Part shown: one piece after another, positions 52,839 through 61,554 of the stretch
How positions within the stretch are numbered: position 1 is the first letter of the stretch
How the letters are laid out: every line of letters begins with the position of its first letter
Origin: Halobacillus sp. Nhm2S1
GTDB taxonomy: Bacteria; Bacillota; Bacilli; Bacillales; Halobacillaceae
DNA length: 64,000 nt
Reading direction: 5' to 3'
Assembly (NCBI RefSeq): GCF_019599545.1
Contig: NZ_JAIEZV010000002.1
Coordinates: 558,001-622,000 of the forward strand
Notes under the pieces: generated by a model
Told to the model about the DNA's origin: nothing
Database searches by the model: none
The model's input: the letters and a program-made list of their open reading frames with translations, nothing else
Position numbers and translations under genes: made by a program

Positions 52839-54971
52839 TTAAGCGGTCTTCTCTTCTGTTTTCTCAAACATGGATTTTGCGAGGATCTCGGCAATATCCA
52901 TCGTGCTGACTTCCTCTTCCACTTCTTTCGCTTTCGTTCCATCGGAAAGCATCGTCAGACAGAATGGACAGCCACTGGAGATCATTGTCGGTTCAACTTC
53001 AAGCGCCTGTTCGGTACGGGCGACGTTGACACGGTTTCCGGATTTCTCTTCCATCCACATCATCCCGCCCCCAGCTCCACAGCACATGCCGTTGGAACGG
53101 TTACGCTTCATTTCAACCACTTCGACGCCAGGAATCATTTCTAACACCTCACGCGGTGGCTGGTACACTTCGTTGTAGCGACCGAGGTAACAGCTATCGT
53201 GGTAAGTGATTTTCTCTTTCACGACCCCTTCTGGTTTCAAGCGGCCCTCTTTCAACCATTCGGCAAGCATTTCCGTATGGTGATAAACTTCAGCTTCAAG
53301 TCCAAAGTCCGGATACTCATTTTTGAAAATGTTGTAGGCGTGCGGGTCGATCGTAATGATTTTCTTCACGTTATGTTTTTCGAATTCTTTCATATTCTTT
53401 TCAGCAAGCTCCTGGAAAAGGAATTCATTCCCCATACGGCGGGCTGTATCTCCGGAGTTTTGCTCTTTATTACCAAGAATTGCGAACTTGATATCCGCTG
53501 CATTCATCAGTTTGGCAAAAGCCATCGCGATTTTCTGGCTGCGGTTATCGTAAGAGCCCATCGAACTAACCCAGAATAAGTATTCGAATTCTTCTCCTGA
53601 TTTTTTCAATTCTTTCACAGTAGGGATTTGAACATCCTCATCCAACTGTCTCCAGTCTTCACGTTCTTTCTTAGAAAGTCCCCACGGATTTCCTTGACGT
53701 TCGATGTTCATCATCGCACGCTGTCCATCAGCATCCATTTTTCCTTCTGTCAAAACTAAGTAACGGCGAAGGTCGATGATTTTATCGACGTGTTCGTTCA
53801 TGACCGGGCAGGCATCTTCACAGTTACGGCAAGTCGTACAAGCCCAAAGCTCTTCTTCTGTGATGACATCTCCGATCAAGCTCTTATTGTTGACTGCATC
53901 CAGCGTAGCTGCTGCTTCATCTGATCCTTGAGAGCGGGACATTTGTGCGAGCGTATTTCCTTCTGTTCCGGAAAACGCATAAGCAGGCACCCATGGAGAT
54001 TGGCCGGTCACAGCCGCTCCTTTTTCTGTCAGATGATCTCTCAATTTTACGATCAGGTCCATTGGCGAAAGCATTTTACCGGAGCCTGATGCCGGACAGA
54101 CGTTGGTACAGCGTCCACATTCCACACAGGCATAAAAATCGATCATTTGCAGCTGATTGAAGTCTTCGATTTTTCCAACTCCGAAAGATACGTCTTCTTC
54201 ATCTGCATCTTCGTCGATTTCAAAATCAATCGGTTTTAGTTTTCCAGGTGGTTCTTCACGGCTCAAAAACACGTTGACTGGTGCTGCAATCAGGTGTGCG
54301 TGTTTCGACTGAGGTACATAAACCATGAATGTAAGCAGGATGAGCAGGTGGATCCACCACATAATGAAGAACACGGTTGCAGCAGCTGCAGGAGGCAGCC
54401 AGCCGAAAGCGCTTGCAATTCCGGACGCAACAGGTTCTGTCCATGCACCTTCATGGCCATGCCAGATGAGCCCCATGCCATTTCCTACAAGAACGGTGAC
54501 CATCAAAGTCCCAATAAAGATCAGGACAAGTCCTGCCTTGAAGCCACGCTTCAAGCGAACCAACTTCTCAATATAACGGCGGTAGAACGCCCAAATGACA
54601 GCGACTAGGATCGTCAGTGTCACGATTTCCTGAAAGAATGTAAAGCCTGGATAGAAAGGCCCTAAAGGCAGATGAGAATCTGGAGCCAGTCCCTTCCAGA
54701 TAAAGTCGATTGCCCCGAATTGGACGAGGATAAATCCATAAAACATCATGACGTGGATGATGCCCGACTTCTTATCTTTCAATAACTTCTTTTGTCCAAA
54801 AACATAAATCCAAATCTTCTGCAAACGCCTCTTCAGCTGTCTGTCATACTCGAATTTTTTCCCCAGTTTAATGTAAGCGACGCGGGTCTGAACGACACGG
54901 ACGAACAAGTACAGGCCGTAGACAAGGACGCCAAGGAATAAAATCCAGTTTGCCACCAACAACGGATTCAT
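52839..54971 (-). CDS. fadF: Membrane iron-sulfur oxidoreductase FadF
   Basis: 710 residues (B. subtilis FadF/YwjF about 705). Several N-terminal membrane helices (about 1-230) are followed by two ferredoxin-type clusters, CVECGRCTNVCPASGSG and CTTCRNCEDACPVMNEH, and two CCG domains (HDSCYLGRYNEV; GMCCGAGGGMMWM; SSGCPFCLTML). The family is thought to pass electrons from acyl-CoA dehydrogenases and ETF to menaquinone. In B. subtilis fadF precedes acdA under FadR control, consistent with its place here and the operator upstream. Confidence 0.93.
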   Translation of the reverse strand: MNPLLVANWILFLGVLVYGLYLFVRVVQTRVAYIKLGKKFEYDRQLKRRLQKIWIYVFGQKKLLKDKKSGIIHVMMFYGFILVQFGAIDFIWKGLAPDSHLPLGPFYPGFTFFQEIVTLTILVAVIWAFYRRYIEKLVRLKRGFKAGLVLIFIGTLMVTVLVGNGMGLIWHGHEGAWTEPVASGIASAFGWLPPAAAATVFFIMWWIHLLILLTFMVYVPQSKHAHLIAAPVNVFLSREEPPGKLKPIDFEIDEDADEEDVSFGVGKIEDFNQLQMIDFYACVECGRCTNVCPASGSGKMLSPMDLIVKLRDHLTEKGAAVTGQSPWVPAYAFSGTEGNTLAQMSRSQGSDEAAATLDAVNNKSLIGDVITEEELWACTTCRNCEDACPVMNEHVDKIIDLRRYLVLTEGKMDADGQRAMMNIERQGNPWGLSKKEREDWRQLDEDVQIPTVKELKKSGEEFEYLFWVSSMGSYDNRSQKIAMAFAKLMNAADIKFAILGNKEQNSGDTARRMGNEFLFQELAEKNMKEFEKHNVKKIITIDPHAYNIFKNEYPDFGLEAEVYHHTEMLAEWLKEGRLKPEGVVKEKITYHDSCYLGRYNEVYQPPREVLEMIPGVEVVEMKRNRSNGMCCGAGGGMMWMEEKSGNRVNVARTEQALEVEPTMISSGCPFCLTMLSDGTKAKEVEEEVSTMDIAEILAKSMFEKTEEKTA

Positions 54972-55084
54972 TGGTTCTCCCCCTCTTTGTTGTTGTCGCG
55001 CGATGGCGACTTCCCTTTTCTCCGATCAGAAAATCGACAATTAATCTTATAATTTTCTGAATCTTATAGCTTTACTATAAATTA

Positions 55085-55102
55085 TGAATGAGCATTCAGT
55101 CA
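55085..55102. promoter_or_regulatory. FadR-type operator between fadF and clsB
   Basis: TGAATGA, GCAT, TCAGTCA. The B. subtilis FadR consensus is TGAATGA, NTAN, TCATTCA, so the left half is perfect and the right half differs at one base. It lies about 115 bases upstream of fadF. Confidence 0.75.
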
Positions 55103-55182
55103 ACATATTTTCGTGTTTTTCCTTTTGAAACCTGTAAAAACGGGGAAACTATCAGGAAGATATTTTTTAGGAGGGAAGAAAG

Positions 55183-56367
55183 ATGCTCGTCACTATCATA
55201 TTATTTATCCTTTTGTTTCTATTCCTTCTTTTCATCGACTTTAGAATGGGACGGGCAAAGCACAAGAAAAACCATAGACCCATTCCTTTACCGGAGACCC
55301 TCGGTAATTACAAATTATATAAGAATGGTTCGGTCCTTTTTGAGCAGATGTTCCAGGAAATTTCTGAAGCTAAGAAACAAGTCGACGTCTATTTCTACTT
55401 GATCGATAACGATTATATTAGTGAGAATTTCTTAGATGTATTGAAGAACAAGGCCAGAAACGGTGTTCCTGTGCGTCTGCTTGTCGACAGGCTCGGAGGA
55501 TACAAAATTAATAAGTCAGCCAGAAAGAAACTAAAAGACGCAGGGGTTGATTTCTATTTCGCCGAAACTCCCGGATTCCCCTTCTTTTTTTATCGATTAA
55601 ATAGGAGAAATCATAGAAAAATTACGGTTATTGACGGAAAAGTAGGATATGTAGGTGGATTTAACATCGGAAAGAATTATATAGGGGAATCAGCAAAATT
55701 CGGAGACTGGAGAGACTATCACCTGCGTTTGACAGGCCCCGTCGTTTCAGAAATCCATAAGGTCATGCTGGATGATTGGTACCTGGCTTCAGGAGAAACA
55801 CTCTCTCCTTGTGAGCCTTCTGATGACGGAGAGTATAAAATGAACATTATGGCGACCGACGGTGTCGAGCTGGAACAAGAATTTTCGAAGATGATTACCT
55901 CTGCAAAAAAAGAAATTCTGATCGGCTCTCCCTATTTCATTCCGACACCCAGGTTACAAAACGACTTAAAGCAGGCCATTGACCGTGGCGTTGAGCTTCA
56001 CATTATGATCCCAATGAAGGCCGATCATCCATTTGTAAAGCCTGCAGCCATCCCTTATTTAAAAGAGCTTTACTATAGTGGAGCCTCTATTCGTTTATTT
56101 GATGCAGGCTTTTATCATTCTAAAATCATCATCATAGACGGAACATTTGCCGATATTGGTACGGCCAATTTCGACCGTCGGAGTTTCTTTTTAAACAAGG
56201 AAATCAACACCTATGTGTATGATGAGGACTTCATCAATGACTTGCGAGCGGCCTACTTTGAAGATGCTGGTGACGCCATTCCTTTCAATGAACACTGGCT
56301 CAAGCGCCGTTCATTCACCACCCGCCTGAACCAGAGAATTGCCGTATTGTTGAGACCGTTCTTGTAA
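55183..56367 (+). CDS. clsB: Cardiolipin synthase family protein ClsB (YwjE-like)
   Basis: 394 residues (B. subtilis YwjE about 398). One N-terminal membrane helix is followed by two phospholipase D HKD motifs: NHRKITVIDGKVGYVGG and YHSKIIIIDGTFADIGTANF. It joins phosphatidylglycerol molecules at the membrane. The start follows AGGAGG by eight bases. Divergence from fadF matches B. subtilis. The length is shorter than classical Cls with two membrane helices. Confidence 0.92.
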   Translation: MLVTIILFILLFLFLLFIDFRMGRAKHKKNHRPIPLPETLGNYKLYKNGSVLFEQMFQEISEAKKQVDVYFYLIDNDYISENFLDVLKNKARNGVPVRLLVDRLGGYKINKSARKKLKDAGVDFYFAETPGFPFFFYRLNRRNHRKITVIDGKVGYVGGFNIGKNYIGESAKFGDWRDYHLRLTGPVVSEIHKVMLDDWYLASGETLSPCEPSDDGEYKMNIMATDGVELEQEFSKMITSAKKEILIGSPYFIPTPRLQNDLKQAIDRGVELHIMIPMKADHPFVKPAAIPYLKELYYSGASIRLFDAGFYHSKIIIIDGTFADIGTANFDRRSFFLNKEINTYVYDEDFINDLRAAYFEDAGDAIPFNEHWLKRRSFTTRLNQRIAVLLRPFL

Positions 56368-56371
56368 TCCT

Positions 56372-56560
56372 TCACTTGAAAAATTCAGCGAACATGGGAC
56401 CTGCCCACGCCATAACTTTAAAACCGAGGTAGATCCCAATGATTCCTGCAACTCCGGCAAACGCAGGCGGAGCTGGAATCGGTAATTTGAACCCTGCAAA
56501 AACCAATCCAACGATGAACCCTGTAATCAATGCGAGAATGACTTCTTTCACCTTTTCCAC
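56372..56560 (-). CDS. XapX domain membrane protein
   Basis: 62 residues from GTG 56560 after AAAGG, with two hydrophobic helices (VILALITGFIVGLVFAGFKL and AFAGVAGIIGIYLGFKV) joined by the Pro-rich PIPAPPAFAG turn that defines the XapX family. The function is unknown. It is convergent with clsB, five bases apart. The clsB transcript would run antisense through it because the next plus-strand terminator lies beyond. Confidence 0.85.
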   Translation of the reverse strand: MEKVKEVILALITGFIVGLVFAGFKLPIPAPPAFAGVAGIIGIYLGFKVMAWAGPMFAEFFK

Positions 56561-56595
56561 AACCTTTCGATATGTAAGATCCAGTACTAGTTTTT

Positions 56596-56629
56596 GCTTG
56601 CATGCTCCTTGTCATGCAAGCTTCTTTTT
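56596..56629 (+). terminator. Plus-strand terminator beyond xapX
   Basis: GCTTGCATG, loop, CATGCAAGC followed by TTCTTTTT. It is the first clear terminator downstream of clsB, 230 bases away and past the start of xapX. Confidence 0.7.
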
Positions 56630-56686
56630 ATGTTACGAAACCCCTCCTCTATTGATTCACCAAAAAAGCCAACTGATTCCTACATA

Positions 56687-56885
56687 AGCTCCCTATAATG
56701 GAAGACTCAGTTTCGAGATTTTTGTTGAGTGGATGAGGGCTACAGGGAATTGCTCGCTTTCGGCGGGAGCGCGGTGAGCCTCCTCGGAGGAAAGCGAGTA
56801 GCTTCCCAGCCAATCCCTGACTCCTAATAAAGCAAACGAACCCCAAAAGTCTCAAAACTGAGTATTCCAAAACCTGCCATATCCT
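56687..56885. repeat. Interspersed element copy I, chimera
   Basis: Left end AGCTCCCTATAATG then GAAGACTCAGTTTCGAGA; subtype 1 blocks TTGTTGAGTGGATGAGGGC and GGCGGGAGCGCGGTGAGCC, then an abrupt switch at CCTCGGAGGAAAGCGAGTAG to subtype 2 (CTTCCCAGCCAATCCCTGAC). The right end reads CTCAAAACTGAGTATTCC and AAAACCTGCCAT. It occupies the xapX-argS gap. Confidence 0.8.
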
Positions 56886-56920
56886 TCAATAACATAATAC
56901 CTTTTTGTGTAAATATAGAA

Positions 56921-56960
56921 AAAGAGCGCCCCTGCTCTATTAGCAAAGACGCCCTTTTCC
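56921..56960 (-). terminator. Terminator of argS
   Basis: Imperfect minus-strand stem AAAAGGGCGTCTTTGC / GCAGGGGCGCTCTTTTT. Confidence 0.7.
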
Positions 56961-56972
56961 TAGTATATGGAA

Positions 56973-58640
56973 TTACATTTGGTTTGGTGCAGAAACTCCG
57001 ATTAATCGAAGTGCATTGTTCAAAGTTGTACGGACAGCTTTCATCAAGGCAATTCTCGCTGCTGTCAGCTCTGGATTCTCATCGTCCAGTACTTTGACAG
57101 CATTATAAAAGCTGTGCAGGTTCGATGCGAGATCGAATGCATATTGAGTCACGCGGTGTGGCGTGCGTTTTTCTGCGGCATCTGCCACCACTTGCGGGAA
57201 TTCTCCGAGACGCTTGAGAAGGTCTTCTTCTTTCTCAGCTGTGAGATAGCTTCCGTCAAATGAATCTTTCACTAGACCCTTTTCTTCTGCCTGCTTCAGC
57301 ATCGTGCAAATGCGGGCATGTGCATATTGTACGTAATACACAGGGTTTTCGTTCGACTCTGAACGGGCAAGGTCCATGTCAAAGTCCAGGTGGGAATCAC
57401 TGGAGCGCATGGAGAAGAAGTAACGCATGGCATCAATTCCTACCTCTTCCATCAGTTCACGAAGGGTAACCGCTTTTCCTGTACGCTTACTCATTTTCAC
57501 CTTTTCGCCGTCCTGGAACAAATTCACCATTTGGATGATTTCTACTTCCAACGTATCTTTTTCGTAACCAAGCGCCTGGATGGCTGCTTTCATTCGTGGA
57601 ATGTAGCCATGGTGGTCGGCTCCCCAAATGTTGATCAGTGTATCAAACCCACGATCCAATTTGTTTTTATGGTAAGCGATATCCGGCGTCAAGTACGTGT
57701 ACGTTCCATCATTTTTAATGAGTACGCGATTTTTGTCATCTCCGAACTTCGTCGTTTCAAACCATGTCGCATCATCTTTTTCAAACACATAGCCTTGGTC
57801 TTTTAATACCGCCAGCGCATCTGTGATCTGATCATCGTTATAAAGGGAAGTTTCAGAGAACCACTCATCAAATGGAACACGGAATTCTTCCAGGTCTGTT
57901 TTAATTTTATCCAAAAGGAACTTCAATCCATACTCACGGAAGAACTGAAGGCGCTCTTCTTCCGCAACATCGACCCATTTTTCACCGTCTTCACTGACGA
58001 GCTTTTCAGCTAAACCGATGATATCCCGGCCGTGGTAGCCATCTTCCGGCATGCTCCACTCTTTTCCGAGGTTCTGCATATAGCGGGCTTCCAGAGATTT
58101 CGCCAGATTGGCCATTTGGTTCCCGGCATCATTAATGTAATATTCACGGGAAACATCGTATCCTGCAGCATCCAATACATTGCAAAGGGAATCACCGACA
58201 GCCGCACCACGTGCGTGACCTAAGTGAAGGGTTCCTGTCGGGTTGGCAGAGACAAACTCCACCTGGATTTTATGCCCTTCTCCACTATTGCTGCGTCCAT
58301 ACTCTTCTCCAGCATCCAGAATCGTAGGCACCAATTCAGTCAAATACTGATTGTTCATATAAAAGTTGATGAACCCTGGTCCGGCAATTTCAATTTTCTC
58401 AATAGACGCTTTGGACTTGTCGAACTGCTCTACGAGATCGGTCGCGATGGCACGTGGGTTCTTTTTGGCTACGCGTGCCAGCTGCATCGCCATGTTTGTG
58501 GCATAATCTCCGTGCGCTTTGTCTTTCGGCTGCTCCAGGATTACTTCAGGCATTTCTTCCTCAGATGCAAGCTCAGCAGCAAGGACTGAGCGCACAATTT
58601 CATCCTTCAGTTTCTGTTCCATTTGTTCAACGATATTCAT
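56973..58640 (-). CDS. argS: Arginyl-tRNA synthetase
   Basis: 555 residues. The class I signature HLGH is in [18 protein letters not shown] and the KMSK motif in [20 protein letters not shown]. An N-terminal tRNA-binding domain (about 1-110) and the C-terminal DALR anticodon domain flank the catalytic core. It overlaps ywiB by four bases, so the two are translationally coupled. No T-box leader was recognised. Confidence 0.98.
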   Translation of the reverse strand: MNIVEQMEQKLKDEIVRSVLAAELASEEEMPEVILEQPKDKAHGDYATNMAMQLARVAKKNPRAIATDLVEQFDKSKASIEKIEIAGPGFINFYMNNQYLTELVPTILDAGEEYGRSNSGEGHKIQVEFVSANPTGTLHLGHARGAAVGDSLCNVLDAAGYDVSREYYINDAGNQMANLAKSLEARYMQNLGKEWSMPEDGYHGRDIIGLAEKLVSEDGEKWVDVAEEERLQFFREYGLKFLLDKIKTDLEEFRVPFDEWFSETSLYNDDQITDALAVLKDQGYVFEKDDATWFETTKFGDDKNRVLIKNDGTYTYLTPDIAYHKNKLDRGFDTLINIWGADHHGYIPRMKAAIQALGYEKDTLEVEIIQMVNLFQDGEKVKMSKRTGKAVTLRELMEEVGIDAMRYFFSMRSSDSHLDFDMDLARSESNENPVYYVQYAHARICTMLKQAEEKGLVKDSFDGSYLTAEKEEDLLKRLGEFPQVVADAAEKRTPHRVTQYAFDLASNLHSFYNAVKVLDDENPELTAARIALMKAVRTTLNNALRLIGVSAPNQM

Positions 58641-59077
58641 GAATCGCTCTCCTCCTCAAACGTCAACGTCAAGCGGTGGGCTTGAGTCACTTCATGGTTT
58701 AAAGTCATGGTATAACTTAAATACAGTCGGCCCTGTGTGGATTCTTCCAAAGAACGGAATTCCACTTTATCTGTTAAGGTTTTCATATGAAAATCACCAT
58801 ACGTATGGTGATATAAATTTTCCGTTTCCGTGGATGTCTGGAAAACCTGGCGCATTTCCACGCCACCGCTTCGTTTGATGCTGACATGTTCCGGTTTAAT
58901 CGTCACCATCGTACTGACCGGTTCTCCGTCTTCCGGGTGCTCAGTAAAGGTGAGCACTTGCGTATCGCCTCGTTTAAAAAACTGCCCAGATTCCTGGATC
59001 TTCATCGTTTCTTTACGATCCCCATCCTGTATCTCTGTAACAAGCTGCACCTGGACATCTTTTGCGTGACTTGGCAT
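58637..59077 (-). CDS. ywiB: DUF1934 protein YwiB
   Basis: 146 residues of mostly beta structure ([52 protein letters not shown]), the calycin-like DUF1934 fold. No signal peptide. Function unknown. The position ahead of argS is conserved in Bacillus. Confidence 0.88.
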   Translation of the reverse strand: MPSHAKDVQVQLVTEIQDGDRKETMKIQESGQFFKRGDTQVLTFTEHPEDGEPVSTMVTIKPEHVSIKRSGGVEMRQVFQTSTETENLYHHTYGDFHMKTLTDKVEFRSLEESTQGRLYLSYTMTLNHEVTQAHRLTLTFEEESDS

Positions 59078-59161
59078 GTTCCCTCCACCTTTTCTATCGC
59101 CATTTTTACGTACATGATATAACTAATATATTATAAGAACTCGAACAGAAAAACGCAAGCA

Positions 59162-59608
59162 TCATTGTAGCAGAAGGTTGACGTATTCATGGACTTCCTT
59201 CACTTGGGCGACGTGATTCGGAATCGAATAAGCCGCATATAGAACTAGGATAGCCAAAACAATCGTCAAGTACCACTTGAATGATAGATTTTTTTTGAGC
59301 GGACGGCGGTCCGGCACAATGGCGAATAGTAAGAATGGAAGCAGGAGGCCGACCACCCATACATCTGTACTCCACTGTTTATTCTCCACAGAAACAGCCA
59401 AGGTGAACTGCAGAAGCTCGTTCATACGTTCTGCCACGTTCACTTCAGCCACCTCTGCTTTCCCTATTCCTTCGTTGATCACTAGTGTATCTCCATTCAA
59501 CTCATACGAAATGTTGGATGGGTTCCAGTTTGCTCCATAAGTGAGAAGCAACAACGGGAGCATGATCAATACATAAATCGCTGCTACTCCAATCGTCTTT
59601 TTATCCAA
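59162..59608 (-). CDS. Membrane protein of unknown function
   Basis: TTG at 59608 eight bases after AAAGGAG gives 148 residues; the frame extends upstream through the speB terminator and that part is unlikely to be translated. Three hydrophobic helices (TIGVAAIYVLIMLPLLLLTY, WVVGLLLPFLLFAIVP, WYLTIVLAILVLYAAY) and an extracytoplasmic loop of about 50 residues between the first two. No family recognised. It is downstream of speB and its terminator, and upstream of ywiB. Confidence 0.75.
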   Translation of the reverse strand: MDKKTIGVAAIYVLIMLPLLLLTYGANWNPSNISYELNGDTLVINEGIGKAEVAEVNVAERMNELLQFTLAVSVENKQWSTDVWVVGLLLPFLLFAIVPDRRPLKKNLSFKWYLTIVLAILVLYAAYSIPNHVAQVKEVHEYVNLLLQ

Positions 59609-59658
59609 AACAAAAGCTCCTTTGTATCGTGTCTTTTCAACTAGGTCGATCCATATAG

Positions 59659-59691
59659 AAAAGCCACTATGAAGACCTCTCACAGTGGCTT
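59659..59691 (-). terminator. Terminator of speB
   Basis: Minus strand AAGCCACTGTGAG / CATAGTGGCTT stem followed by TTTC, just past speB. Confidence 0.75.
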
Positions 59692-59706
59692 GTTCCATTC
59701 TATCAT

Positions 59707-60579
59707 TTATTTGACGAACCCTAAAAGCATTTCGCGAATGAACTTACTGGCAGCAATCTGCGTCTTCTCTGTCGGGTCATAGGCCGGAGCCACTTCAACG
59801 AGATCCGCCCCCACAATGTTCAAATCGCTGCCCGCTAAGGCATGGATGCTTGCAAGCAGTTCTTTCGACGAGATGCCGCCCGCTTCTGCGGTCCCTGTTC
59901 CTGGGGCGAAGGCAGGATCGAGCACATCAATATCAATCGTGACGTATACCGGACGGCCGGCCAGTTCAGGAAGCACTTTTTTCAAAGGTTCCAGCACCTC
60001 GAACCTTGCCATATACATCCCGGATTCTTCTGCATATTGAAACTCTTCACGCATACCGGAGCGGATGCCAAATGAATACACATTTTCTGCACCCAGCAAC
60101 TCACACGATTTACGAATCGGTGTCGAGTGGGACAACACTTCCCCTTCATACTCCTCACGCAGATCCGCGTGGGCATCAATATGGATGATCGCGAGGTCAG
60201 GATGTTTTTTGTACATCGCCTGAATGACAGGCCATGTGACGAGATGCTCCCCTCCAAGACCAAGAGGGAATTTTCCTTTTTCAATCAACTCATCGAGATA
60301 CCCTTCAATAATATCCAGACTCCGTGCTGCATTTCCGAAAGGCAGCATCAGATCGCCGGCATCATGATAGTTCACTTCTTCCAAGTGACGATCGAGATAC
60401 GGGCTGTATTCCTCCAGCCCAATCGAAGCTTCACGAATACGGTTCGGGCCGAAGCGTGACCCTGGGCGGAAGCTGACAGTCCAGTCCATCGGCATCCCGT
60501 AAATGACAGCATCCGCTTCCTCTTCCGTCGCCCGGCTCATGATAAATACTTTTCCAGAGTAGGATTCATCAAAACGCAT
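59707..60579 (-). CDS. speB: Agmatinase SpeB
   Basis: ATG at 60579 after AAGGAG gives 290 residues, the length of B. subtilis SpeB. The dinuclear manganese site is formed by GGEHLVTWP, IIHIDAHADLREEY and TIDIDVLDPAFAPG. It hydrolyses agmatine to putrescine and urea. It begins five bases after speE, so both form one polyamine operon. Confidence 0.96.
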   Translation of the reverse strand: MRFDESYSGKVFIMSRATEEEADAVIYGMPMDWTVSFRPGSRFGPNRIREASIGLEEYSPYLDRHLEEVNYHDAGDLMLPFGNAARSLDIIEGYLDELIEKGKFPLGLGGEHLVTWPVIQAMYKKHPDLAIIHIDAHADLREEYEGEVLSHSTPIRKSCELLGAENVYSFGIRSGMREEFQYAEESGMYMARFEVLEPLKKVLPELAGRPVYVTIDIDVLDPAFAPGTGTAEAGGISSKELLASIHALAGSDLNIVGADLVEVAPAYDPTEKTQIAASKFIREMLLGFVK

Positions 60580-60584
60580 GCGGG

Positions 60585-61415
60585 TCACTCCTTCGTCAGA
60601 TCTTTGACGAACTTCGGCAGTGCAAAGCATGCGCGGTGAATTTCGTCAGTGTAATATTTCGTATCGATTTCTGCAAAACGTTCCTCTTTGACTTGTAGAG
60701 GGTCATGGACTTTACTTCCCATGGTAAATGTCCACAGCCCACTAGGATAGGTCGGGATGTTCGCTGTGTACACTTTTGTGATCGGGAAGGTTTCTTTCAC
60801 ATCGCTATACACCTGACGGATCAGATCTGCTTTAAACCATGGATTATCCGTTTGAGCGACGAAAATACCGTCTTCTTTCAAAGCTTTGGCAATTCCCTCA
60901 TAGAACCCTTTGGAGAAAAGATTGACGGCCGGTCCTACAGGCTCTGTGGAATCGACCATGATGACATCATACTCGTTTTCACTTTTGGCGATGTGCATGA
61001 AGCCGTCGTCCACCTTCACTTCTACTCTTGCATCTTCGAGCGCCCCTGCAATGGAAGGCAGATACTTCTTCGAATACTCGATGACTTTTCCATCGATTTC
61101 AACAAGTGTCGCTTTCTCCACACTTTCATGTTTCAATACTTCGCGGATGACGCCACCATCTCCGCCACCAACCACAAGAACGTTTTTTGGATTCGGGTGA
61201 GTAAACAATGGAACATGGGCAACCATTTCGTGATAAACGAATTCATCCTTCTCTGTCGTCATGACCATGTCATCAAGAACGAGCATATTGCCCCACTCCG
61301 CTGTTTCCAGCATCTCTAAATCTTGAAAGTCGGTTTTCTCACTATGCAGGGAGCGATTGACCTTCGCTGTAATCCCGAAATGATCGGTCTGTTTCTCTGT
61401 AAACCAAGTACCCAT
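60585..61415 (-). CDS. speE: Spermidine synthase SpeE
   Basis: 276 residues from ATG 61415 after [26 protein letters not shown] binds decarboxylated SAM, and the catalytic Asp lies in [12 protein letters not shown]. It transfers aminopropyl to putrescine made by SpeB. It is divergent from pbpG, as in B. subtilis. Confidence 0.97.
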   Translation of the reverse strand: MGTWFTEKQTDHFGITAKVNRSLHSEKTDFQDLEMLETAEWGNMLVLDDMVMTTEKDEFVYHEMVAHVPLFTHPNPKNVLVVGGGDGGVIREVLKHESVEKATLVEIDGKVIEYSKKYLPSIAGALEDARVEVKVDDGFMHIAKSENEYDVIMVDSTEPVGPAVNLFSKGFYEGIAKALKEDGIFVAQTDNPWFKADLIRQVYSDVKETFPITKVYTANIPTYPSGLWTFTMGSKVHDPLQVKEERFAEIDTKYYTDEIHRACFALPKFVKDLTKE

Positions 61416-61481
61416 GTTGCATTTCTCCTTTTTCATCTATGAAATAACTTTCATCGCTTTTGTGTTTGTTTCACTCAAGAA

Positions 61482-61511
61482 GTTTATTTTACTACGTATT
61501 CTCACATAATA
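61482..61511 (+). promoter_or_regulatory. Candidate forespore (sigma-F/sigma-G) promoter of pbpG
   Basis: GTTTA (61482-61486), 18 bases, CATAATA (61505-61511). The -10 box matches the sigma-G form CATnnTA and the spacing suits both forespore sigmas. It is 43 bases before pbpG, whose B. subtilis homologue is forespore-expressed. Confidence 0.55.
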
Positions 61512-61554
61512 ATAGCAGTCTTTATACATTCGTAACAGTTAGGAGTATAAAAGA

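Noticed and set aside
56973-59077. T-box leader for argS
   Set aside because: argS is coupled to ywiB, and no T-box core sequence or specifier structure was seen upstream of ywiB.
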